A stretch of DNA of 64,000 nucleotides from Strongylocentrotus droebachiensis (Eukaryota > Echinodermata > Echinoidea > Camarodonta > Strongylocentrotidae), in NCBI GenBank assembly GCA_035222895.1, contig JAVYIG010006851.1, forward strand, positions 46,850 through 110,849, written 5' to 3'. The stretch's first letter is position 1, and each line of letters starts with the position of its first letter. The notes below the pieces were generated by a model. That model made no database searches. It was given only the letters and a program-made list of their open reading frames with translations, and was not told where the DNA came from. Below are positions 31,984 through 43,600 of the stretch, in pieces. A program made the translations under genes and the position numbers.

Positions 31984-34900
31984 AAGGGGGGGTTTTAGGA
32001 ATAGGGGGTTTACACACATAAAAATACCAAAGGGGGGTGTTCAACCCCCAAACCCCCCCACCCGCGTACGCGCCTTCTCCTGTGTTAAAGCCTATGGCAA
32101 TTGAAGAATTCAGTAGTCAAAGATTAAAAAACAAAACAATCTACTTGACTTACTGGGCAGGTGATATGTGGATTTCCCTGCGACACTTTGGCGATCAGGT
32201 ATCCCTTCCAGCATTCATCACAGCACAAGTGGTTGCATGGTTGTAGACAAGTACCAGGAAACGTCGCTGAGACATCCGAAAAGCAGATCCTACAAGCGCC
32301 CTCATGGTCCTCATAGAGTGCAGGGACCTGTTGTTCACTGGTATTCTCCTCCTTACGTTTCTCCTCCTCATATGTAACAATCTACAAGGAATCATGAAGT
32401 TAGACAAATATTTTCAAAACTCTGCAGACTTCTACAAAAGATTTTGTTTAACTTTGGTCTAAATGGAGTGGAATATGGCCTTGTGGCATCTCAGGAGGTG
32501 GTTTGTGAAGTCAAGACTAAAGAAATTGTGCACATTGAAATATGCATTGACAGACTTATCAAACTTGTCAGTACCCTTGTCAGAAAGACTCTTGTTTGGG
32601 TTTTTTAAAGTCCCCCACACTTGGTTATATTGCACCAAGAGTGGTTTGCACTGTTGAGAACCCTTAGAATCTCAATACTGATGTCTCTGCAGGGACTGAC
32701 TGCTGACCTCTGACTCCAACACATGAGGAAGAAGAAGAAGAAGAAGAAGAAGAAGAAGAAGAATGATAAATCACAAAGAAAAGATGGTACACAATGTGTA
32801 ACCAGAGTCATTTTCCGATGAAACAGTACAGCTTCCTTCCGCAGTATGACATGCTGCAGCTAATTACATGGAGATTATAAGAATAAACACATAGGATAGG
32901 AAATATTCAAATTAACTGATAAGAAATACATCATATGCAAGTCTTTGTTGTAATTAGTGTATTTCTGTATTATCTCATTTCCACATTTGTCAAATTAACC
33001 CACAAGAGTGTATAAATTCAGAGTGTACAATAATGATTCCTTTTTTACATCAAAACCCCCCAAAATGATGAAACAATTCAGCTTGAGCTATAGCGTCTAC
33101 CTGTTTCCACATCTGTTGTTGTGACTGTGTCTCAGTTTCACTTTCCCAATTCAAGGAGCTTCCAATAGTAGGCAGGGAAACACCTCTCGCCTTATTGTTT
33201 TGATGAGACGTGTTGAGCTCAGCCTCATTCTGACACCTGCAAGGAGAAATAAAAAACAATTAATCCCAGCAATCAAAGTAATCATGTATATTTATATCAT
33301 AAAACTGTTAGATACCTCCCTATATCTTAAAGGTATTACAAAGTTTTGGTATGGGGTCATGAATTTTGTTCAAATTAACATATTGGAAGCATATGCGTTC
33401 CTACAATATTCATTGATCATTGTCCCGGTAAAAATCGAGTCTAAAGTTATGAAATTATAAATAATAAACTCTTTATGTTGTATAGCTCCCTCTCAAGGTC
33501 AAGATATCAATTTAGCTATGAAACAATGTTTCTTGACTAAAATCGACCGATTAGCTATTTCTGTTTGGAAATTATATATCACAACCACATATTCTAAGAT
33601 TTTCATGGTCGCAGCTACCATTGTACGGCCGTAGGCGCTATTTGAAATTTATCAAAATTTACCGGGAGCACCACTAAATTTTTATATTAAATTTTTATTG
33701 AAGCAGAAGTGTTTTAGGGGTTAATTAGTTTAGTGCTTATAATACATCCACAGGGGCATCCTAATATATCAAAATTGTAAAGAATCACTATCCACCCAAC
33801 TTTCAAAATTTCCCAAAACTTTGTATTACCTTTAAAGTCATCTAATATCGCCTGTTTATACTTCAATTATTATATTTTGTCCAGATAATTTCAATTTTAA
33901 GTGGAAAACATCTTAAAAACCTTTTTTTCTTCAAGTTACAGTTCACTTGGCCAAACAGATTGAGTCACATTGGTTTCATACTCAAAGCACAATCAATCCA
34001 ACATCATAAACTCATATCTACATTCCTATTCATTTGAAAAGCATTTGTGGATCTATCATTGACTTGTTGTGTGAGTGAATCCTTTTGAAAAGAAAATATG
34101 ACTGAATTCAGAACAAGACCTTCTGTGGAAATTGTTTCTAGATGAGAAGTAATGTTATAACCAGGATGGGCAATCTTCTTAGAAGGTACTTTCATAATTG
34201 CATTATATTCTTATGAAAGCCCCGTCAAAATCCTGTATATGTAATATTAACTTTATAATATTTATCTTAATACAACCAGGGATATGTGAGTTTAAACTCA
34301 CATACCCTGATACAACATTCAATTCATTAAATACCCTACTCACCTGTATTTTACTTTGTACGCGACAACTTCTGCAATCCTGTCCACTGCATCTGACAAA
34401 CATTTGATCTCATCTCGATATCCGTAGAGGACTTTTTCAGCATCCATCTGATTAAATCGCTCTCCAATGACTGTTGCCGAAATGTCCAATTGTTGACAGG
34501 CTTCTTGCGTTGGGAGAGAGAAGAACGTGAAAACCTGGTATCCTGTTGAACACAGAGTATCTGACACATAGCTCCCATATTTTAAGATTTCCCGTACTTT
34601 ACTCATGACTCTATCTGTGATGTCGACAGAAAATCGCTGAGGAGAGCAATAGGCTTCTTGATAATCTTCAGCAAATTCGCCTCGGAGGAATTCGGGCAGG
34701 AGGTTGTCTGCTGAGATCGAAAGCTTTACAATAGCATTGTCTTCTACCTCCAAGTAAGTCTCTCCTCCAGATTCCTGAGGTTCTTCAAACCCAGTCTGGA
34801 ATATGTGCTCTTTGGTCCATAAACCCTGAGTAGGACGACTATTCCTTTTGGGCATGAGACATCCTGTCTGCTGATCTGCTGCCACTGCAAACATTCCAAA

Positions 34901-36379
34901 GGCAGCTGTGACCTTTGACCTTGGAATACATCTGGGTTCATCTGTCACCTCTTGGTCGTCATCTTCTTCACTGCAGTAGCTGACTTCTTCTGCATCAAAG
35001 TCTCTTAGAGAGTCGAGGTCATCGTACATGTCGCGTGATATTTTCTTATTCCTTTTCTTTGTTCCTTGCCTGGTTGTCTGGAGGACTGTTAACAACAATA
35101 TGAAAAATATATATAAATCACGTTGTTTTTTTGTAAGAATTTATGGCATTGCAATATCTAAAGTTCCTTAAACAATACATGTGTATGTAAAAAAAAAAAT
35201 GGTGCATTTACATCAAGGGAACTACTCTTCTATCAATGTAGTTATGTGGCTATCTGACAAAGCTGTTATTTATAATAATTCAGGATAAAAACACATTTTC
35301 ACATGAGAGGACAATATAGAAATGATCAATAATGCAAACGACTTACCAATATTTTCATCACCGCCATCGTCCATTCCATGTGATCTGCCTCTCTTTGGGA
35401 ATGTGTACAAAGTGTGCTTCGGTGCAGCCACATTAATGGCATAGCTAACATTGACTGCGTACACCTCATCTTGGATGCCAGTTCTTTTATCCACCTTCAC
35501 CCTCCTTTTTTGTCGCCTTCTCCGGTTCTTGGTTCCAAATTCCTTGTCATCTGCTGCCACTTGGTCGATGGATGGCTCTGTCTCCTTCAAGACTAGATCA
35601 GCTGCCCTCGCATACGTCTTATTCGGAGAGCATTTTGACTTTGCTGACATGGAATCGTAGACAGCGGTGCAGTCATTATCGTCTGGGTTGCCAACACCAA
35701 TATGATGTTCACTCACTGTGATGCGGTTGCCATGACAGCAGACATTTCCAATGTCACTTTTTAGAGCATCAATGACCTCCCATCGCTTGTTTTTGTTGAG
35801 GGAAAACGGAATAACTGCTTCATTACTGAAACCTGTACAAAAACAAAATAAAAATAGCGCAGTATGATTAATGGTCAAATTAAGTATGCTTGTACAACAA
35901 AAGAGATATTTTTGTGAACAGTAAGTGAAACAGCGATTTTGATTTGAAAAAGTATAATAATTACAAACATCCTCTTCGGCTTTCTATTATAAATAAAATT
36001 CTCCTCAAATCTCAGAAAAACATCATGACTTAACCCAAACTATATAGTTTACCGGTACTTGAGGTTAGACATAATACGCTGAAAAATGTCATACAAATAA
36101 GTAAATCAAAATAAATCCTAGTTCTGAGAAAAAGAAGTTGATCAACAACAAACAATGAGTATTTATCTTTCATAACTTACCTTTCAGGTTTAATGTTCTG
36201 TTCTGCAGATGATTTTCAACCACAGCCGATGCCTGTTTCTGTGCCCTTTTGAGCATCACATCTGCGGTGGCCTTCACAACAATGTTCTGACTAGAATGGA
36301 CAGCCTTCTGAGACTGGACCGATCTCCTCACACTGTGACCAGTGCTAACACCAAAGCGAGTTCCTTCTCGTCGCACCAT
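25975..36379 (-). CDS. RING-IBR-RING (RBR) E3 ubiquitin ligase, copy A
   Basis: RBR ligases accept ubiquitin from an E2 on a catalytic Cys in RING2 and then transfer it to substrate. Exons on the minus strand: 36379-36181, 35832-35347, 35085-34344, 33236-33101, 32381-32154, 31461-31164, 30248-30040, 29012-28887, 27907-27737, 26566-26447, 26133-25975. Phases are consistent and give 957 aa ending KEY-stop. Layout: basic N terminus with the NLS-like run NRRRRQKRRVK, an acidic stretch (SEEDDDQE), a domain I do not recognise (about 240-520), RING1 (C551-C601), IBR (C640, C645, C663, C665, C670, C673, H678, C683), RING2 (C716-C746) and a helical C terminus. An acceptor at 36427 (TTACAG) suggests a non-coding 5' exon upstream. 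RING2 has two extra residues beside the predicted catalytic C731. The subfamily was not identified; no ankyrin or UBA domain was seen. Confidence 0.92.
26640..26860. mobile_element. Near-perfect palindromic MITE (unit A)
   Basis: Left arm TGCCTCAGTCACACC...GCGTATTTGGCTTGCG and right arm CGCAAGCCAAATACG...GGTGTGACTGAGGCA are complementary for about 75 bp, with a short AT-rich centre. There is no ORF. Unit B has a deletion across this place, so no clean empty site is available. The first intron 5' of exon 10 contains it. Confidence 0.8.
26972..27124 (-). repeat. tRNA-derived SINE (unit A)
   Basis: On the minus strand the head has an A-box-like GGTATAGTGGTTCAT and a B-box-like GGGTTCAAATCCC (27057-27069). 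The body runs through CTTGGCAAGAC and GCCACTCTCTACC. The same element is in unit B at 44774-44926, so it inserted before the duplication. A weaker tRNA-like T-arm (GGGTTCATATCCC) lies near 28190-28205. Confidence 0.7.
29282..29650. mobile_element. MITE family T-1, unit A copy
   Basis: Ends AGGTAAAGACCAGT and ACTGGTCTTTACCT are perfect inverses, with TTAA at 29278-29281 and 29651-29654. Unit B keeps the empty site ACTATGTTAAGTCTACTG near 47085 with one TTAA, which proves insertion with TTAA duplication after the units separated. It lies in the intron between RBR-A exons 7 and 8. Confidence 0.95.
30040..30248 (-). CDS. RBR copy A exon 7: RING2 (Rcat) with altered catalytic loop
   Basis: Reads CPKC, then NNPIEKISPGF, then Cys731, DVIT and CSCLCAFCWRC. 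The spacing between the second zinc Cys and the catalytic Cys is 11 residues; it is 9 in copy B and in Parkin and HHARI. The extra codons are CCG and TTC, and the residues after the Cys are Asp-Val instead of Asn-Phe. Zinc ligands C716, C719, C736, C738, C743 and C746 are kept. Catalytic competence is uncertain. Confidence 0.9.
30808..31130. mobile_element. TA-flanked CCGTAATTAACG element (unit A)
   Basis: Starts CCGTAATTAACG and ends CGTTAATTACGG, with TA on both sides. It contains GTATTAACCGCACCCC mirrored by GTGTGGTTAATAC. Unit B has it at the orthologous place (48223-48539), so it predates the duplication. It ends about 33 bp downstream of the RBR exon 6 donor. The TA duplication suggests a Tc1/mariner-type mobiliser (inference). 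Confidence 0.82.
31164..32381 (-). CDS. RBR copy A exons 5-6: RING1 and IBR
   Basis: Exons 32381-32154 and 31461-31164. RING1 reads C551-x2-C554, then CNHLCCDEC (C-x-H-x2-C-x2-C) and TCPEFNC (C-x4-C), split across the exon junction. IBR reads WCPNTGC, CECGFVWCSKC and HWPASC, the canonical C6HC pattern. Exon 6 is almost identical to unit B. Its donor lies 33 bp from the end of a TA-flanked MITE in the intron. Confidence 0.93.
31820..32085. repeat. Homopolymer-rich intron segment, unit A
   Basis: Poly-T, poly-G, poly-A and poly-C runs in the intron between exons 5 and 6, replacing a different unit-B sequence (49215-49398). A (GAA)n microsatellite of about 12 units lies at 32727-32763 in the next intron. 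Confidence 0.8.
33331..33831. mobile_element. TTAA-flanked MITE (family T-2), unit A only
   Basis: Inverted ends AGGTATTACAAAGTTTTGG and CCAAAACTTTGTATTACCT, with TTAA at 33327-33330 and 33832-33835. Unit B has CTATATCTTAAAGTCATC near 50845 with one TTAA. The interior is AT-rich and non-coding. It lies in the intron between RBR-A exons 3 and 4. Confidence 0.95.
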
Positions 36380-38150
36380 GTTCTTGCTTGTTTAGTTTTT
36401 CTTTTTGAAAGAAAAGAGGACCAGCCCTGTAAGTCCTATGAAAATATAAATTATTCAAAAGCTATTTACTTGAAGTTGAACACCGTAACTAGTGATATAC
36501 AACAAACTACTCATTAAGTAGATATAGCTTGGCTACTTGGTAAATATTTAACTTTCTTAATATTTTAGTGTCCTGGACCCGATTTCTCAATTTCTTCATT
36601 AAAAGATCTTCACAGATTTTTTTTTTTCCACACATTATTTTTATACAATGACACCCAAATACTTGATTACCAGCCTATGATTCACTTATTTGCAAATGTA
36701 AGTTAATTACTTCAATTTTCTTCTCAGAATTTCAAGCTTATCTTTCTTTGTGTATTAAACATAAATCTTAATTCCAGTTTTCCATTGAAATTAATCCAAA
36801 TGATTTTGGCATTTCTCCTTGAATCTTTCCCATTATAATGACTTCCCTTTTTATCATAATTCAGATTATCAGTGTATCTTGATTTTGTTTAAATGCCTTC
36901 TTTTTATAAACTGTACTTATTTTAGTGTCTGATGACTGTATCTCCTCTTCCCCCCAATATAGAATATTTGATGATATGATCAATGGGTACAGGAATCAAA
37001 TATAACTACCGGTAGGTCTTGATTTACATGAACACCAATGATTAATACAGGTTCTCTCTAATCCTATACCAAGGTAAAATTCATAATAGTTAGTGATGTT
37101 TGTTGATCAAAAGTTCTTTTTAGACATATTTATACAAAGAAACTTCTGAAAAAATTGAGCCTCATCCAGAGGGTAACTGCATTTACAAGCTCCATATCCT
37201 TAATGATTTGCTTTTAGGCCAAATAACAAAAATGAAGTGTTTCTCGTCCCCGCCTAGCAACCGCCATCTTTTTGGTCGCCGCCGCCTCCTTTTTTAAACT
37301 AGGCTATTTACTATTCAGAAGAAGATAAAAAAGAAAAACAAAGTCTGTGATATACATTTTGTTTAAAAACTGTAAATAGCTTCTAAAGTGATTATACAAA
37401 TCATTTGCTTTGTCATACATTGCATCAGTATACTCACCTAGCACAATATCTGTGAATAAATAGGCTTGGCCAGCTATAATTAGCATGGCAGCGATCTTGG
37501 AAAAAAACTGCAAAAATTGCAAAATATAGTAATGCCCTGGCCTTACCTTAGACCGAAATTTCTGTCTCTTTCGTTCGTTAGCCTCTGATTTGGGTAGGGT
37601 AGGCTCTTCTAATATCAATTATGAAGTATCAGTTTATCACTGGTTCTTCTACTTGGATCGATTTACCAAGGAGGAGCCGACCCTACCCAAATCAGAGGCT
37701 AACGAACGAAAGAGACAGAACTTTCGGTCTAGCCTTACCTCTAGCTGCGTGATAAAATTATGACTTTCAACAATTATGCGCTTTGCGTTCTAGATGCAAC
37801 CTTTCTTTGCCACTGCATTTTGCTAGGCTACCTAAAGCTAAATAGCTAAACGTATATATATATATATATATATGATGAGACAACTATTGTTACTATTCCT
37901 ACCAATCTACTCCCCATCTATGATTTCAAGTTTCATTACATTTATCAATTAAGCAGAGTGATCAGGGTGCGTCCATTCACCAAGCCCCTGTGGCTTTTAT
38001 GGACGAACCTTTTTCCATTCTGTACTTTATTTTTTGTAGATTTAAATTTTAATCATGTCTTTTCTATTTTTTCTCCTTTTTTTTCCCTAATGTACAAAGT
38101 TATTTTTACTGTGATTGGAAACAAATAGAGTTCAATTCAATCATTAAGTA
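36380..38150. other. 5' flank of RBR copy A
   Basis: Contains the 5' UTR next to the ATG (36380-36426, bounded by an acceptor TTACAG on the minus strand), a hairpin at 37551-37730 and a (TA)n tract at 37853-37872 that unit B lacks. No further coding exon was recognised. Unit B matches it over 53387-55506, apart from a MITE inserted there. Confidence 0.6.
37551..37730. repeat. Inverted repeat with 56-bp arms (unit A)
   Basis: Left arm 37551-37606 (GACCGAAATTTCTGTCTC... GGGTAGG) is the near-exact inverse of 37674-37730, with a 67-bp spacer. Unit B has the same structure at 54926-55103. An apparent ORF through the left arm is an artefact. It could be a foldback element or a transcribed hairpin; nothing shows expression. 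Confidence 0.8.
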
Positions 38151-38154
38151 TTAA

Positions 38155-39603
38155 AATTGATACTCTAAGACAATCCCAAATATTGAAATAATTACATCAA
38201 TAGAAAGCTTTTAACCCCCAGAATAACACTAAATGGTGTCCAACTGACAAAAACAAGTTTAGAATGGTGAAGTTATGCGAGTAAACTCTACCAAACTATC
38301 TAGTCTGAAACCCGGAAGTGCATGTAGAGTCAGGCCTCTATCCGTGATGTCACGAACGGGACTCATGGGCTCAGTGAGAGTGAATGGCAGTGATATCCCT
38401 ACGTAAATGCTATCTTGTCAGAGCTTAGATTTGTTGTTGTTAAGGAGTATATTTGATGGATTTTCTGTTTTCATTTGATAAAGAATAACGAAGCAACATT
38501 TTCCAGTGGCTGATTTATTTTTATATCCTCATATTCACCTATTTGGTAGAGATTTAAGACGAGTTTACTGCTTTGGAAACAAGGTTAAATCATGCACGTA
38601 TGAATAGGCGGATGCATTATCTTGTCATCAGATAAGGTACAGGAGCAGTTTTGTAAAACGAATAGGCCTAGAACTACGATAGTACTTATTATAGATGTGT
38701 GTGACTGCCTCAAAAAAGGATACAGTACCAGTTAAACATTTTATGTTGTAAAATATCAAACTTGAACGAGATCATGCAAGCACGCTTCCTCTATAATATT
38801 TTGGCGAGTGATGCGGCTCTTGCATGAACGTTCGTGAAGCGAGCAGAATCGGGAGGTAAGACCAAGCCGCTGCTCTAGGCGCTGCTTGCTTGTGATGGAA
38901 CGTACGTGCGCTAGTTATTATGTTTATCGGCAATTGCAAGAGAATGAAAGCGACGTTGCCAGCTAAGAACAACAACTAACAAAGACTTGCCCCTGACTAC
39001 CGGTGTCAGAATTGGTAGATGAAGGATCTTCAGGGCCAAGAAAGGCGAAATACATGGGAAAAAGGAAGAAGAAACCATCGGGAGATCGCTGTATGGTAAT
39101 GAACTGTGCATGGGCAGACAGCTACTGTTCGCTCCGTGCCTGGGCAGATTTCAACACCAAAACAAAAATTACATGGTGAAAATATCGACTAATAGCACAT
39201 CGTTGGCATGTAGTCATATTTTTATAAGGGGAATTGATATTAATACTATCAAGTACTAGGGGAAGGCAAAGAATTGTACTTAGAATTATGATTTATTAGA
39301 CTTTTCAGCCTTTGAAACAAAAATAAGCAGAAAATCGTATCACTCTCCACATGCTTTCTATGGAACATCCGGCCGGTACGTGAATATACTCTTTCCCGGA
39401 CGTGATGTCATATATTAGAAGACCAGCGCCGTGACTGATTTTCTACGCAAAGAGAGGCGGATATTTTCGACATTTCAATTAGGGATTTCGAGTAGCCAGA
39501 TTTTTTTGGTGATATACTATAATGTAATTGAAAAACTTATAAATAAGATATGCTTGCCGTAGGTACCAAATTAAGGGACATTTATTTGCTTAGAATATCA
39601 GCT
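38155..39603. mobile_element. 1.45-kb TTAA-flanked element, unit A only
   Basis: Unit B reads AAGTATTAAGGTGGGAATAT (55503 onward) with one TTAA. Unit A has TTAA at 38151-38154, 1449 bp of extra DNA, and TTAA again at 39604-39607. The ends are imperfect inverses (TTGATACTCTAAG at the left, CTTAGAATATCAG at the right), and GTGATGTCACGAACGGG near 38345 is mirrored near 39390-39405. Only short unconvincing ORFs are present, so it is non-autonomous. Confidence 0.82.
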
Positions 39604-39607
39604 TTAA

Positions 39608-40411
39608 GGTGGGAATATGTTATCTTCTTGATTATATTTAGAACAATGTACTGTCATCATACCGTAATGACGTATACGTACTAGAGTCTACTTGAAATTT
39701 GCCAAGAAAACCACATTCGAACTAGGGTCTAGGCCGTCTAGTAGGGGTCTACTCATTAAAAAAAAAATGAAGATTTGAAAAGCAAACTGATTAGTAAACC
39801 AATTACATACTTGGCAATTTCTCAGATCACCTGTCAAGTATCAACTCACTTAATTTCTTTCAGTTATATTGTTGCGACTTGTTAATTAAGGCCCCTGCTT
39901 TTTAAATGATGCCCCTCAGCTCACCTCACACCAGCTTCCTGTCTTTCTTTGCTTCGGTTGGTGGTTCGAACTCCTACTAGTCCTAGGTTGGAGTGTAGAT
40001 GAGAATTGAGAAATCTTCCTTCTTCTCCGACACCACCCTGATCGCGTTTGCTTGTTGTTATTGTAAAATGACATTGCAACGAGACTCTTCATATTTATAG
40101 CGATTTATAGCACAAGTTGTCTATTTCAGAGCGATTGTGCAATTCCAGACATCCTCTCTAGCTCTCGTGATCGTGATTGCGACAGTCAACAGTCAATTCA
40201 GGGAAATACCCAGGCGCGCGTAATATAGTTATCTAGCGCGCAGCGTTAACTTATGTACATAGCTTGTGTAGGGAAACATAGCGCAGCTTGTTCCTTTGAG
40301 TCCCCGATTTTTGTCTAGCTTGTTCGAGTGCGAAGTGGTTACAACACTGACGCGCTAGAATATCTCTCAATTCTTTGTTACTATGAGCGGTGGTGCTGGC
40401 GGTATACACAG
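39608..40411. other. Distal 5' flank of RBR copy A, end of unit A
   Basis: Holds a GC-richer stretch (CAGGCGCGCGTAATATAGTT, TCTAGCGCGCAGCG near 40215-40250) that is conserved in unit B near 56150-56180. It is a candidate promoter and first non-coding exon for the RBR gene by position only. No ORF was seen. Confidence 0.35.
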
Positions 40412-40689
40412 AGCCCCTTATTCTCTTCTCTGATAAGTGGCCATTTTATACCAATATTTTGTGTTTTGTTTTTCTTCTAACAAAATATCCTAGTTTTCAA
40501 GCACTGGCATAATGGTCCCCAAAATTCAAGGACCCCCCATCCCTGCCCCACCCCCTCAAAAAACTAAACAAAAGAAAAAGAAAACATGGAAATATAAAAG
40601 GAGGATAGCTAGAGAATAAAATATATCAAATTTCTACACTTATTGTTTACCCCAGCATATTTTATTCGTAATGATTCCATATGTTGTCT

Positions 40690-43600
40690 AATTAAAGTAG
40701 GCATATCACCAATTCACCATATTCAAGCTACGTTTTGTAGGTCATATTATATTTTCTCTTTCATGTTCTATATCTATGAACCAAATTTGAAGAATATATA
40801 AAGTCCTTAATGAAGGTAGCATCAGTAGAAAGAGTCTCTTGAAGCATGTATGGTTGGATTTTCAGAGTAATAAGTTTTAAGTTGAAATTCTCCTTAAAAC
40901 ATAATATACAAGCTTGCTCAAACAGCATTTTGACTGAGTAATTAAAGTCAGGCATTTACATCACCTATTTCTACCTTTTATTTCTTTCTTTCTAAGTGCA
41001 TAGAGATGCAACCCAGCAGTGATATGCGCAATAAAAGCACTGTATTATTATTAGTGTAGAATCATCATTATCATTATAACTATTAAATTAATAGTATTAT
41101 TATTTTAATTTTACTATTGTTGTTATTATTATCATTATTAATATTATCCTTATTGTCATTAATATTATTAATAAAAATATCATTATTATTGTTATTATCG
41201 ATTCTCCTCCCATATACATCTTCTGAATGCAAAGAATATTTGTTACTCGCAAGACAAGGGAAATTTGTCTCATTCTCGACCAGCAGCCTTTACTGTAGGC
41301 TTACACACTAGCATGAATTTTCTTTTAAAACTGAGGGAAACGTGTGAAATGTATTATTGCAAGCAGAAACTGCAATTTCAGGGGACTACAAAAGTAGACC
41401 CCCCCCCCCCTTAACCAGAAATTTTAAAAAAAATACTGAAAAGAGCAATTTATATGGGAGGGCCTATAGGAATCTAGAATGCAGAATTTCACAATTCAAA
41501 AACACTACTGGCTCTCACATGAAATAAACTACATTATAAAAGACATTTGTAAACTAGTGGTATGAAATAAACTGAGAGGAGTCATTCCCCTGGGTGAAAA
41601 AGGAGTATTTCCAAAAGTTATCAATTTATTTTCTTTCTCTTTCTCATCTTCATTTCCTCCCTCTCACTCTCTGTCTTTTCTTCCTCTATCATTTTCTCTC
41701 TCTTTATTTCTTCCTCTCTCTTTGTTTACCCCCTCTCTATTTTCTCTGCAATCTTCTTTTATTCTTTCTGTATTTAGCAACACTAAATATCACAAATTAA
41801 TCAACGTAAAACATGTGCATAATTTGTAACCTTTGATCCTATTAATAATATATTTGGATAGCTTCAAACAAAAATTAGGCTTCACAGTAAAATCTTAAGT
41901 CAAGTAAAAAATCCATCAAGTTGCTATAAAAATGCAATTAGATGGAACCTAGTAATACACTTTGATTCTTTGTAATTCATTTTTTAAACATTGTCTCTAC
42001 AATACATAATGGAAAAATTTTACTTGTATCTAAGCATAATGCATATACATATTTGCAAGGAATAAAATCAATGAAACTATTGTCATAACGCTATCAATGG
42101 ATTTGGGGATATGTGGGGATACAATGCAAACAAAATATTGTGAGGTTTACAAAATAGAATTAGAGACAAATTTATGATTTTCAAGGCATTTTTGTCAAAA
42201 TATTATCATGAAATAATAATGCTGATCAGTTTTAAAAGACACTTTTTTGTCTCACTTGACCAATGCTCATCACACATATCAAAAATATGTTTTTATGTTT
42301 TTAGAAAGTTAAAAAATGGCTAATTGTTAACATTTAATTGTTACTTTCACATAAAGTAGTGTTAAGGAGGTACTTTCTTGAGGATGATGTTTCATTGAAT
42401 TCAATAAAAAAAAATTATACCAAAGTTAAATGCACACTTCTAAAGCAAAATTTGTTATTTCAATTGAATTTATTTACTCAAGAATGGAAGACACTGGGAA
42501 TAATGAATATACTATTTAAATCCAATTCCAATCAAACTTAACACATTGTAAATTCTTCACTGAACCGAATTACTGAATGTCTGTTATAATAGAGTTGTGA
42601 TGATATTTAGCAAGATAATAAAGCTCTAACAGATGGCCAATATGCTGACATACGTTTAAGATCTGCCATTTTCATGTGAATGGTAACATAACTATCATCC
42701 AATATGATATGCTTTGATAATACCTTTCCACTTTGTATTCTACTGAGGATTAATTACATTACATGTAGCATGATCATTACATAATGCGATCAAAAAAACT
42801 TCCATATGATTAACAATGATTGTGAGATATATTCACCAGGCAGAATGAACTCTGTGAATCCCAGAATGACCAATTATCCAAAACAGTAATATAATGAAGT
42901 ACTGAAATTGAAATAGAGCTGATTACCTCAAAGTGTTCACATATGTGGGAAATCCAAATTTAAATGATAGTATCCAGTAATTATTAAGTGACATACAACA
43001 CTTTTAAAACATCAAAATCAAGTGTTTGGAGGGGGGGAGTTAAATTCAGTGTTAGAGATTTCAGCGATTCACCTTGTTTTACTGTACAAACAAAACCCAG
43101 GACCGTTCCATTCTGATTAAATTATGCCAAGGCATGGCTAAAGTTTACATCAAATCAAGTTTAGGGGAGAGGGGATGGATCTTGAATTCGGTGTTAGAAA
43201 TTTCAGTCAAATATATTGTTTTACTGTACAAAAAAACCCAGAACGTTCTGATTAAATTATGTCAGGGCATGGCAGTTTCTATAATCAGAATAGGCCAAAA
43301 TCTTTTGTTGCAGCCATTAGACAATGAAATAGTGAATTCTGTCTCTTTCATTGACTGACATTTGGGTCTCAATTCCCAAAGGAGGTCTCAATTGAAATTT
43401 ATTATCAAACCACTGTCTAAACCTCCATGGACAAAAAGCAAAGAATGCACATAAGGCCATACACATACAATCTTGAGGACATTTAAACCACACCTACTCA
43501 GTAAATTTCAGCAGCATTGCTTCTTCATTCATGTTGCTGTATTTGCTAAAAACTACATCGTCAATAATTCATAAAATCTGAATAGCCATACTAGATAGTT

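Larger units (their letters stand above)
21306..40411. repeat. Tandem duplication, unit A
   Basis: A direct duplicate of 40412-56370. The left border is set where AGAGCCC...TCTGACAACATGGCCAT begins to align with the similar stretch at 40412. The right border is near GCTGGCGGT at about 40400, matching about 56365 in unit B. It contains a full RBR gene. Unit-A-only material includes 21600-22900, MITEs at 24348, 29282 and 33331, a palindrome at 26640 and a 1.45-kb element at 38155. Confidence 0.9.

Noticed and set aside
37304..37618. 104-codon minus-strand frame near the RBR-A 5' flank
   Set aside because: Its N-terminal part is one arm of the inverted repeat at 37551-37730, and unit B does not keep the frame.
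38155..39603. Possible extra gene in the unit-A-only segment
   Set aside because: Only short ORFs without recognisable domains; TTAA boundaries and inverted ends explain it as a non-autonomous element.
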